Positions 32,649-43,800 of a stretch of 64,000 nucleotides of DNA are shown in pieces. Both the position numbers and the translations under genes were made by a program. Source of the DNA: Penium margaritaceum (taxonomy: Eukaryota > Streptophyta > Zygnematophyceae > Desmidiales > Peniaceae); contig SZWC01002390.1 of the NCBI GenBank assembly GCA_023375785.1, positions 67,026-131,025 of the forward strand, written 5' to 3'. The notes beneath the pieces are model-generated. The model made no database searches. It was not told where the DNA came from and worked only from the letters and a program-made list of their open reading frames with translations. Numbering within the stretch: the stretch's first letter is position 1; each line of letters starts with the position of its first letter.

Positions 32649-33501
32649 TCTTGGTTTTTTCCCATCTCTCATTTTGCCCTGTTTTGTCCTCCCGACTTGT
32701 GGACATCGGCATGCAGATGACTGATGGCAAGACTCAACGCTGGTGCAGTGTCATCCGGTGGAGTCAATGCACGCTGAGGCCTACATGCAGTTCACTAGAG
32801 CCTCCTCCCACCAGGTACGTGCTCAGCTCGATCAGCAGGCCTCCTCGGCGGTCGGGCCGCCAGCGGTCACTGCCACCGCAGATGTTGTTTGCATGCATCC
32901 AGCGCTAGATCTGACTATGCTATTGCGCCTGTAGCGTCATGCTCTGTCTGGGATCCATGTCTCATGTTGCGTGGCACTATTTGGCATCATGGACCATCGT
33001 AGGCATTGCCTTGGTTCGGGCAACCATAACTCTTTGGTGCTATTTTACTAGCCATTTTTGACCACACGAATGTGTTTGCAGCGTCCCTATTATGGTATGG
33101 TCCATTTTTCAGGCAAAACGAACGACGCCCGGGTTTTGGGCTGTCGGCCGTTTACCAGGGCTCACCGAGAAAACCCTGACTTCCAGAAAATAGGTCTAGG
33201 TCTATTTTTTGATTGGCTGGTTAGCTGAGTAAAAAGTTCTATAGAGCTGGAGGGGAGTTAGAACTTGGAGGGGTCTCCCATTGTTGTTTATTCTTCATTT
33301 CGAAATTAGTCACATTCTATTTTCAGCTGCTTTCTGGCGCTAACACTGGCACGCGCATTCTTGAGTAACAAATCCAGAGCATCCAGACTTAGACTCGAGA
33401 GTGGCACACTGAGAGGGCAGCAGACTAAGCGACGAGCGTAGAAGCCCGTACGCTGCATCAACAACACTGTTGCCCCAACATGCTGCCTAGCATTTCTTGC
33501 T
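32649..33501 (+). repeat. 3' LTR of A
   Basis: Aligns with 24518-25426. It lacks a stretch corresponding to about 24868-24960 of the 5' copy. It ends CCTAGCATTTCTTGCT just before the CGCAC target duplication. Confidence 0.88.
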
Positions 33502-33506
33502 CGCAC

Positions 33507-33949
33507 AGTGTCAGTTTGTCCCCAAACGGGCTCAAAACCACAGTTTTGGCCGTAACTCTGCACACAAGTATCCAAACGCAACACTTTCTTAACCTAGAGA
33601 TGCACACTTTTGTGCTAGACGCTACGACTGGTCACACGTCTATGTCTGTTATCGATCATTGGACACACAATGGAAAACATGCAAATAGGGCTTAGAAGCA
33701 GTCCACCGAGAAAACTCTAGTGACTCTAGAAAGAGTGTAGAGCATACAAGCAAGCACTCGGGACATCATGGCAGCTATATGGCTGACACTGGTGGGTGGA
33801 GTCACCACGCATCAGTACTCCGGCGCCAGCCAGGTTCGCATCAAGGATTATGTCGTCACGCTCTACAGTAGTGCTCGTCCATACCACCAACACGGGGTAT
33901 GCAGATAGTCACCGTCGCTCATCACGGGTGGAAGCCACACAAACCACCA
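33507..33949 (-). repeat. 5' LTR of E, second piece
   Basis: Resumes E's LTR with AGTGTCAGTTTGTCC, matching 20060 onward, and ends AAACCACCA before the TTGAC duplication. The C-rich end corresponds to AAACCAATA at 20498-20506. Confidence 0.85.
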
Positions 33950-33954
33950 TTGAC

Positions 33955-34118
33955 AATGCTCGGGTGCCAGTTGGTCCCGCATCCAGGATGTGCACGAGCA
34001 TGGACACGGTCCTGTCGTTATAGTGAGTTGCTCAAATGCACGTGGATGGCTCACACCACGAGAGTTGCTCTGTAGAACTATTTTCAGATGCTCCTTCTGC
34101 ATACGTGCGACATAGTAC
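33955..34118 (-). repeat. 5' LTR of F, second piece
   Basis: Continues F's LTR (CATCCAGGATGTGCACGAGCATGGACAC) to the B insertion point. AGTAC at 34114-34118 recurs at 57337-57341. The terminal CA of F is at 57342-57343. Confidence 0.6.
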
Positions 34119-34762
34119 TGAGAAAATGCGTGGAAGCTTCCTAGCGATAATGTTGCTGACTAGGCCTCAGTGCCTGGTCAGATGGTGACGACAGTCACAA
34201 GTCGTGCACACAACGGCAAGGGTCTAGCTAGGGGACACAAGGCAAAGTGTCAAAATGCTTCAATAGCATTTGCAGAGAGGAATGACAAATGACAGGTCCA
34301 TGGCATAAGTACCTGCCGCGGCGCACGGCGGGTGTCGCACGCGGCAATGCAAGGTCTGTCCTAAGACCGGCCAAAAACCACTGTTTTGGCCGTAACTCAC
34401 CGTAGTCAAGTTAGAACGCTACGCCGTTTGAACCTACACGTGCAAAATCTCAAGCCGATTGCTACGACTGGTCACATGCATGCATCCGGCAACAAATGGT
34501 GGACACATAATGCAAAGACATGCAAATCAGGCCCACAGCCAGTCCACCAATGAAATCCTACGAGCTACAAAAAAACTACAAAAGGTCCCAGACAGCATCC
34601 AGGACTCTGGGGCAACCGTCAATCAGCTCTGAGCAGGTAGTCCACCACCAGACGATGCCCAAGTGCTACTTGGGTCTGCATCAGGGATCTGCACGAGCAT
34701 GGATACGCTCGAGTGGTCACAGTAAACTGTACAGGTCGACAGGAACGTCACAAATCATAACA
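34119..34762 (-). repeat. 3' LTR of B
   Basis: On the plus strand it starts TGAGAAAATGCG and ends CACAAATCATAACA, i.e. TGTTATG...TTCTCA on the element's own strand, with TG/CA ends. It matches 41504-42056 and, in inverse, the LTRs of C. Confidence 0.92.
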
Positions 34763-34772
34763 CTCCCCCATG
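34763..34772 (-). other. Polypurine tract of B
   Basis: CTCCCCCATG on the plus strand is CATGGGGGAG on the element's strand and directly abuts the 3' LTR. Confidence 0.85.
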
Positions 34773-34949
34773 ACCCGATGGTACGCATGTCCATACACGT
34801 GCAGCACTGAGATGAGTGCAACAACGAGTGCAAAAACAGTCGTGACATAGACACAGACACACCCCGTACTCAACCACTCTCAGGCAAGGGGCGAAGCCCA
34901 ATGGAACAAATCGCCACCAGAAACTTCCCGCGCGCTAGTGCCTTCGTCA

Positions 34950-35360
34950 AGAATCAGCACGCTGCATGTTAGTGCCGACCCATATGACGGAGATCACGTG
35001 TCCCTCCACCAAATCATGCACGAAGTGATGCTCAACCACAATGTGCTTCGTGCGAGCATGAAGGACACCAGAGTTCTCCGCAATGGCAAGAGCACTCTGG
35101 TTGTCACAACGAAGTACAATGGTGAGCACCGACTGACCCAGCTCAAGGAACAAGCTCTGCACCCACACTGCCTCAGCAGCCCCAGCACCCAGAGCAACAT
35201 ACTCTGCCTCCGATGAGCTATGTGCGATGCAGCCCTGCTTCCCACTGTACCACGATACAACAGTACCAGCAAGCAGGAACATGTAATCGGTGCGACTGCG
35301 TCCATCTAGGCTCCAGGCCCAGTCGCTGTCGGTGTAGCCGTCAAGAACCACCGAATACTA
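34950..35360 (-). pseudogene. RNase H relic of B
   Basis: VLDGYTDSDWAW, YSGKQGCIAHSSSEAEYVA, RCDNQSALAIAENSGV and HARTKHIVVEHHF are visible on the minus strand. Fossil. Confidence 0.9.
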
Positions 35361-35399
35361 TCGGCAAAAGCAGAATCCGAGGTATGGTGTGGAAACCAC

Positions 35400-36640
35400 A
35401 TCTCGCACCACTCGCACAGCCGCCTGGAGGGCTCTAGCACGTGGAGCCTGGAAAAACAATGCAATGAGGTTGATGGCAGAAGCGATATCGGGGCGTGTTA
35501 TAGAGGCCATGTACATCAGAGATCCGATAAGGTGGAGGTATAAGGTCACATCCATTGTCTCTCCCAGCTGTGTGGGATCGTCCACCTTCAAGACGTCCTG
35601 CCTGTCAGGTGTGAGAGGTGTGGAGGCCGTTGGCACTACGCCCAGGAGGTCACTAAAGCGCTCCCCCACAACGCGTGCATATTGGGCCTGATGCAACATA
35701 AGCACCCGGCGTCTGCGGTCTCGTACAATCTCCATGCTAAGAAACACCGCTGCAAGACCAAGGTCCTTAATCCTACAAGCAGTTTGGAGGACCGCCTTGG
35801 CCTCCTTCATGGCCTCAATGGAGGGAGACGGGATCAAGAGGTCGTCCACATNCACATCCATTGTCTCTCCCAGCTGTGTGGGATCGTCCACCTTCAAGAC
35901 GTCCTGCCTGTCAGGTGTGAGAGGTGTGGAGGCCGTTGGCACTACGCCCAGGAGGTCACTAAAGCGCTCCCCCACAACGCGTGCATATTGGGCCTGATGC
36001 AACAGAAGCACCCGGCGTCTGCGGTCTCGTACAATCTCCATGCTAAGAAACACCGCTGCAAGACCAAGGTCTTTCATCCTACAAGCAGTCTGGAGGATTG
36101 CCTTGGCCTCCTTCATGGCCTCAATGGAGGGAGACGGGATCAAGAGGTCGTCCACATAGACCAGGATGGCAGTGAACCGCTCGGGCGCCTATCGGATGAA
36201 AAGAGGGGGATCTTCCTCGCTTTGTACATATCCCGCACGAGTCAGAGTGCCTGTGATTTCCCGGTTCCAACACCAAGGAGACTGTTTGAGTCCGTATAAG
36301 GACTTGCGCAAGCACCAGACCTTGGCGCCGTTCTCAAAGCCTGGTGGATGGGCTGCGTAAATCTCCTCATCCAGAGAGCCATAGAGGAATACATTGTTCA
36401 CATCCATCTCATGCAATTCCCAGTCATGCTGAGCCACCACACCAAACAGAGCGCGAGCTGAGGTCATGCAGCCGACAAGGGCAAAGGTGTCAGTGTAATC
36501 AATGCGCTCGATCTAAGAGTACCCCTTGACGACCAAGCAAGCCTTGTGGCATTCCAGTGAGCCATCCAGCTTCACATTCTTGCAAAAGACCTACTTGACC
36601 TGAATCACCTTCCTCCCAGGTGGAAGGTCGACTAGCTCGT
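35400..36640 (-). pseudogene. Reverse transcriptase relic of B
   Basis: LFGVVAQHDWELHEMDVNNV, GLKQSPWCWNREI and VYVDDLLIPSPSIEAMKEAK, with TRPDIASAINL further on, define the copia RT. The central part appears twice because of the duplication at 35547-36157. Fossil. Confidence 0.9.
35547..36157. repeat. 305-bp duplication flanking a single N
   Basis: 35547-35851 and 35853-36157 are the same length (305) and differ at about half a dozen sites. One N (35852) lies between them. This is the signature of two overlapping contigs, or two alleles, joined end to end, rather than of a biological tandem repeat. Confidence 0.8.
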
Positions 36641-36649
36641 AAGCTCTGT

Positions 36650-37400
36650 GCTCTTAAATGGCTTGAAGCTCATCCTCGCAGGTGGCACGCCAGGTGTCGG
36701 CATCCTTTGACAAGAGGGTGTCCCTCAGTGTGCCCGGATCAGGTGCCCATGAGGGAGAGCTCTGAGTGGCGAGTGTGCACACCTCAGAACTGGGCATGAC
36801 GACCACACGGTCGGCTGCTACATCACAAGCGGCACAAAACTTGCGAGTGATGAGATCGTGCCCTACAGGACACGTTGGATGCACCTCTGTGTGAGCTGTA
36901 CGAACACACAGGCCGAGGGCCCTTGTGCCGGGATCGCCACTTGCAATGCTGCGAGTGGAGCGCTTGGGTGCGGGATCTAACACTCGCTCGGCTCCGGAGC
37001 CCAACGATCGAAGACGACCACTGAGCTCACGCGAGCAACCTGGGCTCAAAGGCCTGACCGCAAGCTCAGAGACAGGCATGACCACATCCGGTGAGGACTA
37101 AGGCACAGGGGCAGGTGATGGAGTGGAAGGAGAGGCTAGTGAACGGATGGGAGACGCATGAGTGGGAGTGGCAGCAGGACTGCCCACAGAGACAGGAGTA
37201 CCGGTGGACAGAGGGACAGCATCATGGGTGTCTATGGGGCGCAAAGGTGTAGGAGAGGAGACAGGCTGGACGGGAGAGGTCTCTGAGCCGACAGCAATGA
37301 TCACCGGTTCATCAAGAGCCGGAGACCGAGAAGTGGAGGGGGCTCGAACGGACACATCAGCCGGACGAGAGGTGCTCGTAGGCTCAGACTCCCCCATCCG
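36650..37400 (-). pseudogene. Integrase-RT linker relic of B
   Basis: Pro/Ser/Thr-rich coding-like stretch (SPTPLRPIDTHDAVPLSTGT) joining integrase and RT, homologous to 54110-54780 of C. It contains CTCCCCCAT (37389-37397), an internal copy of the PPT word. Fossil. Confidence 0.7.
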
Positions 37401-37409
37401 TCAAGAAAC

Positions 37410-38060
37410 CTCACATGTAGGAACGTGTGTGACAGACATCGACACAATCGAGGTCAGGTTGCGGTAGGTGAGGGACTCAAAAAGGAGAGCGTCGTGGGAC
37501 TCAATACTGCGACGACGGGCGGGGTCCCAAAAATGCCAAGCCTTCGACCGCGGGGAGATACCAACGAAGGCACACAAGTAACCCCGCGGAGAGACCTTGG
37601 ACCCCTGCTGACCCTCCATGTACCACACAGAAGCCATTGAGCCCCAGACACAAGCAAGACGCAGATCGGCACGGTGGCCAAACCAGAGCTCATACGGTGT
37701 AACGTGGTCCGGAAGAGGACCGTGCGGGAGGCGGTTCTAAACCCACGTCATGTAGGCAAATCCTTCAAAGGTGAAGTATTCCGGGAGACCGCACTCAGAC
37801 CGCATAGCACGAATGGCATCCTCCATGGTGCGGTTCCAGCACTCAGAGACACCGTTCTGCTGAGGAGTGGCAGGAGCACAGACCCGGTGAAAAATCGTGT
37901 GCTCAGCAAAGAAATTGTCCATGTCGCCAAGAAACTCACCGTCGCGATCTGAGCGGAAGGTATGCAGTGAGTGGCGAGACTTGCGCTCAGCCATCACTAG
38001 CCATAGACGAACTGTGAGAGCGGCATCACTCTTCTCGCGCAGGCTGTAGACTCACCGCAT
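37410..38060 (-). pseudogene. Integrase relic of B
   Basis: FRSDRDGEFLGDMDNFFAEH and NGVSECWNRTMEDAIRAM are the copia integrase core. KAWHFWDPARRR and QGSKVSPRGYLC belong to its C-terminal part. Fossil. Confidence 0.88.
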
Positions 38061-38079
38061 CCGGGTGAAGTCATCGGTC

Positions 38080-38865
38080 AGGGTTAGGACATATCGGCCC
38101 CGATTGGATAAGGACTCGATAGGGAGAGGACCGAGAAGGTCCGAATGGACTAGCTCATGGAGGCAAAGGGCTCGAGAATGAGAGTCAGGGTACGTGGAGC
38201 GATGCATCTTACCCTGAGCGCAGAATAGATAATTGGCCTTGGGCGCTTCTCGAAAGAGGCCGCATCAAGACCGAGGGCGGGCTGTGTCCTAATGAGCTTC
38301 GACACAGTGTCAGAGCTAACATGACACAGACGTCAATGCAGCAGGCGCTGGTACTCAAGAGACAGACACCAGTGACAAACACACGAGCAGTAGGGGAAGG
38401 GGAGCAAGGAGAAGAAGAGATCCGAGGAACACGATACAGATCATCTACAACAGAGGCACGAAGAACAACAGTGCGAGTATCAAGAGTAGTCACTGTCACG
38501 GAGTCAGCAGTGTGCTCCACAGAGAGTCCCATCAAAGTGCGGGCACGCACAAGGAGCAAGTTGACCTCAAGGTCTGGCACAAAAAGCACGTCAGAGAGAT
38601 ACAAGGGACCAGACAAGCCATCAAAGCGCACAACCCCAACACCCTGGACTGGCAAGGACTGACCAGAGCCTGTGCAAACAGAACGAACAGACGCTACAGA
38701 ACCGAGGACAACGAAGTCATTATGACAACATGTCATGTGGTGAGTGGTACCGGAATCGATGATCCAAGTGCCACCCAAACTTGACTTGTGGACGTCACGA
38801 TGCAACGGGCAATGGAACACTCGTCTGCAGACGGACGCTTGGCAACAAAGGAGGGAGAACGACAA
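38080..38865 (-). pseudogene. Protease and pre-integrase relic of B
   Basis: GGTWIIDSGTTHHMTC marks the protease, then GVVRFDGLSGPLYLSDVLFV, and DTRTVVLRASVVDDLYRV before the pre-integrase region near 38200. Fossil. Confidence 0.88.
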
Positions 38866-39149
38866 AGGGCGCTCACGTGAGACTCATAAATCGATTCTGT
38901 ACTATCACGCCCATCATCATCATATGCCAGCTGTGCTCCCCCAAACGAGTCATCACAAGAGACAAGAACAGACAAACAAACATTCTGTGAACCACCCGGC
39001 TCTAACGGCATACTCGCACCTACGTAAGAGCAAAGCGCCAGGAGCTGACGGAGCTCGACGATGGTGCGGTCACGGGGGTCCGGGTCTCCGTTGCTCGCTG
39101 GTGGGGAAGCGGGAACTACTGCGGTCGTGGTCGCCGCGCGACCAGAGTC

Positions 39150-40640
39150 TATGCTGCTCAACATAGACCGCTGTATGTGTGTAGCCTAAAGACCACAAGT
39201 AATCCGCTCCTAGTCGAGCGGCTGTTGGCACTCGGTGTTGCAGTGAGTGCCTCCACAGTTGTAGTAGTGAACAGTGCGTCCACTGCTACCGCCTGACGAC
39301 TGCTGCTGCGATGACTGCTGCTACGGTGACTGTTGTTGGCCCGAGCCACAATTCTTTCTACTCTTCTTCCCCTGTGCTATTGCTACCACACCCTGCATCT
39401 GAGTTAGGGTAGCTAGGGTGGAAGGGGAAGAGGAGGGCGTTCCAAAAGATGGAGAAGTGAACTGCGAGAGAGGCGTTGGTGGTGACGCGATGACCGGTGT
39501 AGTAAGTGAATAGTCCTGGTGGGCGACGGCTGCCTCACAAGTAGATGTCACTAGGAAGAAAAGCTGATGCACCCAAGGAAGAAGCTAAAGGGAGGTGGAG
39601 AAAGGCTTGAGCAGGGCATCGCTGTACCTCGTGAAGATGTCGCATGCTCAAGACAGACTCCGATCATGAGCGTGCATAGCGCCCACAACTGTGTCCCTCC
39701 TCCGGTCCCAAGGCGTGTGTAGATACGCATTGCGCGCCGCCACTAATCGGCTGTGGGCTCGGCAGGTCCCTGACGAAGGGAGTGGGAGGCACGGATGTGA
39801 GCCGCGCGGGTGGCGTGCGTTTGTGTAGCAAGCAGCGACAATGCCAACTCCCAGCCTCGACGTGGATCAGCACCCGTGCCTGTGCTGGCCTCTCCAAGGA
39901 AGGGGCGAAAGTCCATGACAGTCTCTCGAGGCATGGCGTAAAGAAGTCCGCGCATTGCTCGAGCTGCAATCAGCACGTGAGCATGGTCCGTAACCTGGTT
40001 CTAACTGTGGTAATAGGGCCAAACTCCCTCGGAAGTAGCCCAGACCTGAAAAAGGGTCTCCCAGCAGTCAAAAGCCGTCCTCGCTGACATATTGTGAGGG
40101 TTGTGTCTCGAAGTCCTTAGGTTGTCACTCCGTAGGGAGAGCAACCACAGGACACGAAAGACGAGGGATGGGGAAGACATCGGGACGAGGAAATTCGCCG
40201 AGGTAGGTCGTAGGCGAAGATCAGATCGCCGGGAACGGGACATCGGAACGCGTCTGCAAGTGGCAAAGACGCTCCTGAAGTACGTGAATCTCCCTCTCGG
40301 GAGTTTCATCGTCCATGCCTGGCATATCAGGGTCCTCCTCCAAAGGATGAAGAAGTGGCAAGTCATGTCCTGCCGCTCTCCTTGGTGTAGATGCTGACTG
40401 CTGTGCAGAAGGTGTGACACCGCCGACTCCCCCGGAGGTGTGCTGTGGGGCCGTGGACTGACTATGAAGAAGATCAGTGAGCGTACGGATGGCGTCGGTC
40501 TGCTGCTTCTGTAGGCAACATATCTCATCCTGCTGATTCCGCAGGTCCGCAATGGCCTGCGAGCGTGGGCTCATGACCCCGAAGGAGGAGGAAGAAGAAT
40601 CTGGCAGTCCTTTGTCTTTGTCACCGGTCGGAGCCATGTC
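39150..40640 (-). pseudogene. gag relic of B
   Basis: The N-terminus reads DKDKGLPDSSSSSFGV and MSPRSQAIADLRNQQDEICC (coiled-coil-like). The capsid stretch ends ETLFQVWATSEGVWPYYHS. A zinc-knuckle region near 39220-39270 contains YNCGG. Fossil. Confidence 0.82.
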
Positions 40641-41490
40641 AGCGCTCTGTATGGGGCCGAACATAAAACGTGCTTCGAACGAGAAACCGACAGCGTTTCT
40701 CAAGGAGTTGAAATGTTCAGAAACATTGACGTTTTGACCCCAAATCTGCAGACGTCATCAAAGCCGATGATAACGTCAACGTTTCTTACGCTAGCTAAAA
40801 AACGCTAGCGTTTCTTCGCTAGCGGTTTTTACGCCAACGGTTTTTTTCTTGGACGGTCACGCGAACTCCGCATGACGAGTGGGGTGACCTCGTCACCCCC
40901 TGCTCGCGGTTGCGCAGGGGTTGCGAAGGCCAGCGTACCTCCACGTAGGCCTGCGTAGTGCTGTGCAGTTTCTGCGCAGCAAAAACTACACAACAGCTGC
41001 AATGTTGCTATTGCGCTGTTGCAATGCTGAAGCTATGCAGCTGATGCTTCCGCTGCTGCTCCTTTGCTACTGCTACACTACAGTCGCTATAGCAACTACA
41101 ATGTTGCTTGCTGCGTTGCTGTTGCTTTCACTGCTGATGTTGCGCGGCTGTTGATGCCATCGCTGTTGTAAGTTGTTGCCGCCGCTCCGGGCTGTTAGTG
41201 CTCGCAGCCGCCGCAAGCTACAGCTGCGAGCTGCAACTCCTCTTTTTTTCATGTACAGGCTGGCAGCCAGACATGGCTCCTGCTGCCACCCGGTGGTGCT
41301 GCTGCTACTGCTACTGCTTTTGTAGGAGCTAGTAAATGTCGCAACTCACCCGATTCGGTGGTGGGGACTAAGTGATGATGTTGTTGAAAAAACGGCCACA
41401 AAAAGTCCCAGGATACGGCGGCGGCGGTGACTCTCACTGCTGTCGCTGGTTCTATGTCTCTGCGGCGCAGTTCAGCGAGAGGAGTCTCGT
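40641..41490 (-). other. Leader of B
   Basis: Between primer site and gag. It has a CTG/CAG-rich stretch (about 40980-41340) like the leaders of A and C, a perfect palindrome AACGCTAGCGTT at 40801-40812 within a run of GCTAGC words, and GACGTCATCA near 40751. Non-coding. Confidence 0.6.
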
Positions 41491-41503
41491 TGCTCTGATA
41501 CCA
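41491..41503 (-). other. Primer binding site of B
   Basis: TGCTCTGATACCA on the plus strand is TGGTATCAGAGCA on the element's strand, the initiator tRNA-Met site, abutting the LTR at 41504. Confidence 0.88.
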
Positions 41504-42056
41504 TGAGAAAATGTGTGGAAGCTTCCTAGCGATATTGCCGTTGACTAGGCGTCAGTGCCTGGTCAGACGGTGACGACAGTCACGAGTCGTGCACACAACG
41601 ACAAGGGTCTGGCTAGGGGACACGAAGCAAGGTATCAAAATGCTTCAATAGCATTAGCAGAGAGGAATGAAAAATGACAGGTCCATGGCATAAGTACCTG
41701 CCGCGGCGCACAGCAGGTGTCTCATGCAGCAGTGCAAGGTCTGTCCTAAATAGGCCCAAACACATTGTTTTGGCCGTAACTCAGCGTCGACAAGTCAGAA
41801 CGCTATGCCGTCTGAACCTACACGTGTAGAATCTCAAGGCGTACGCTACGACTGGTCACATGCATACATCTGGCAACAAATGGTGGACACACAATGCAAA
41901 GACATGCAAAAGGGGCCCACGACCAGTCTACCGATAAAATCCTACGAGCTACAGAAAAACTACAGAAGGTCCCAGACAGCATCCAGGACTCTGGGGCGAC
42001 CGTCGATCAGCTCCGAGCAGGTAGTCCACCACCAGACGACGGTGCAACCTGGGTCT
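41504..42056 (-). repeat. 5' LTR of B, first piece
   Basis: Starts TGAGAAAATGTG and is cut at 42056 by C. GGTCT at 42052-42056 pairs with GGTCC at 57213-57217. The LTR resumes at 57213. Confidence 0.9.
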
Positions 42057-42691
42057 TGTTGTGATTTGTGACGTTCGTCTACAGTTTATTGTGACCACTC
42101 GGTCGTGTCCATATTAGTGTAGATCCCTGAGGCGGGCCTTGGTGACACCGGTGCGACGATTGGCGGCGGACTACCGGCTTGGAGCTGGCCGACTACCGCT
42201 CCAGAGCCCCAAATGCTGCCGTGAATCTCTGCAGTCCTTTCTACAACTTGCAGGCGTCTTCCGGCGGACTGGCCATGAGCCCTATTTGCATGTTTTTGCA
42301 TTGTATGTCCACCGTCTGATGATGGATGCATCCATGTGACCATTTGTAGCGTCCGTCTTTTGATCCTGCACGTCTAGGTTCATACGGCGTAGCATTCTGA
42401 CATGTGTGTGCAGAGTTACGGCCAAAACAGTGGTTTTGGGACGGTTTTCGGACAGCTCTTGGATTGCCGCGTGCGACATCCGCCGTGCGCCGCGGCAGGT
42501 ATTTATGCCTTGGACCTGTCATTTGTTATCTCTCTCTGCATATGGTATTGATGCATTCTCACACTTTGACTTGTGTCTCCTAGCTAAACCCTTGTCGTTG
42601 TGTGCACGACCTGTGACTGTCGTCACCGTCTGTCCAGGCACTGACGCCTAGTCAGCGGCTGTGTTGTTAGGAAGCTTCCACATATTTTCTC
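42057..42691 (+). repeat. 5' LTR of C
   Basis: TGTTGTGATTTGTGACG to ACATATTTTCTCA. It is the reverse complement, diverged, of B's adjoining LTR, so 41504-42691 forms a large head-to-head inverted repeat. GCAGGTATTTATGCC near 42496 is a possible TATA region. Confidence 0.92.
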
Positions 42692-42703
42692 ATGGTATCA
42701 AAG
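42692..42703 (+). other. Primer binding site of C
   Basis: TGGTATCAAAGT follows the LTR directly. It is the initiator tRNA-Met site with a change from TGGTATCAGAGC. Confidence 0.75.
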
Positions 42704-43400
42704 TAGTGAGACAATTCTCACTGAGCTGCGCAACAAAGACGTAGCAGAGCAGCAGCAGTGAGAGTCACCGCTGCAGCAGATTCCTTGGGGCCTGTCGGAG
42801 ACAGTCGGTTGTCATCAGCGTAGTCCTCACCCACCACGTGAGATCGCAGCAGCGCTGTTGCCACCGTGCCAGTAGCAACAGCAAAGGCAGGAGCAGCATT
42901 GTAGCAGTAGCAACAGCGGTGTGTGGTGGCTGTAGTGAGCGCAACCGCCATCCACAGCCGTAGTGGCAGTAGCAGCAGTAGCAGCGCGCGGTGGTGGCAA
43001 CCAGCAGCAGCCACAACACACAATAACAGCAGCAGCAGCGCAGCCGCTAATGCCACCGTTGCATATGCAGCTACATAGCTACTACTGCAACAGACAACAC
43101 AGCTGCAACAGCAGCTGAGCACAAGCTACTACGTAGCTTCCGCGCAGCCGCCGCGGAGCGGCTACACGTTCGCGAAGAATCGCGAAAAAGAAAAAACAAG
43201 AAAAGGAGGGGAGGCGAGCTGACGTCAGCCATTTCGCTTGCTGAATTCATCAGGTCGTGCTGATGTCAGCAACCACCTGCTGACGTCAGCACCATACTTC
43301 GCCAAATTTTTGGCCGGACATTCGAAAGTTGCCAGCGTCTCAAATCGTCGAGAAATGCTAACGGTTTTGAAATCCGACAAACTTGACCTGTCGCCCCATA
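42704..43400 (+). promoter_or_regulatory. Leader of C with GCTGACGTCAGC cluster
   Basis: CAG-rich from 42718 to about 43130, then three near-identical 12-bp palindromes: GCTGACGTCAGC at 43218-43229 and 43279-43290, GCTGATGTCAGC at 43259-43270. TGACGTCA is the core bound by plant bZIP (TGA/CREB-type) factors. Whether it acts in transcription or as an RNA fold before gag is not known. Confidence 0.55.
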
Positions 43401-43800
43401 CTAAGCGGCGACATGAGTCTATCCGACAACAAGGAGAAGGGACCAGGCGACCCCTCCTCCTCTTCGTCTGGTGTACTGAGTCCACGCTCGCAGGCCATTG
43501 AGGACCTGCGAAGCCAGCAGGATGAGATGCGTCACCTCCATAGAGCAGACTGACGCTATCCGCACGTTGACTGAGCTTCTACGTGCCCAGTCCACGACTC
43601 CTCAGCGGGCTTCTGAGGGAGCTGCCGGCGTCGCGGTCTCTATCCAACAGTCGGCTCAGGCACCTGTGATAGGCGCTCGACCTGTCCCACCACCTGCTGA
43701 CCTCCTGGATGATGAGCCACTCATGCCAGGCATTACGGATGATTCCCCGGCTCAGGAGATTCGAGTTCTTTAGGAGCGCCTCCGTCAGCTGCAGACAGGT
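43401..43800 (+). pseudogene. gag of C, part before D
   Basis: SDNKEKGPGDPSSSSSGVLS and SPRSQAIEDLRSQQDEM match B's gag N-terminus. DLLDDEPLMPGITDDSPAQE follows, up to the D insertion at 43800/43801. Fossil. Confidence 0.85.

Larger units (their letters stand above)
24518..33501 (+). mobile_element. Element A: Ty1/copia retrotransposon inserted in E's LTR
   Basis: Plus-strand copia element of 9.0 kb. LTRs 24518-25426 (909 bp) and 32649-33501 (853 bp), starting TGTTGG/TCTTGG. Perfect 5-bp target duplication CGCAC at 24513-24517 and 33502-33506. An uninterrupted copy of the target exists in E's other LTR (20052-20065). PBS 25427-25440, PPT 32639-32648. Domain relics in copia order: gag, protease, integrase, a 36-bp repeat tract, RT, RNase H. 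The internal frame is broken in roughly ten or more places. The LTRs differ at well over one site in ten, including a block missing from the 3' copy, so it is old. Confidence 0.93.
19830..33949 (-). mobile_element. Element E: pol-less LTR element inserted in F's LTR
   Basis: Minus-strand LTR element of about 5.1 kb without the later insertion of A. LTRs: 19830-20506 (677 bp) and 24295-24517 plus 33507-33949 (666 bp). Perfect 5-bp target duplication TTGAC at 19825-19829 and 33950-33954. PPT at 20507-20516, primer site at 24281-24294. The interior (20507-24294) starts like the F/B gag but then turns into unrelated sequence with no protease, integrase or RT visible, so E looks non-autonomous. 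Broken. Its LTRs are strongly diverged from each other, so it is old, but younger than F and older than A. Confidence 0.85.
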
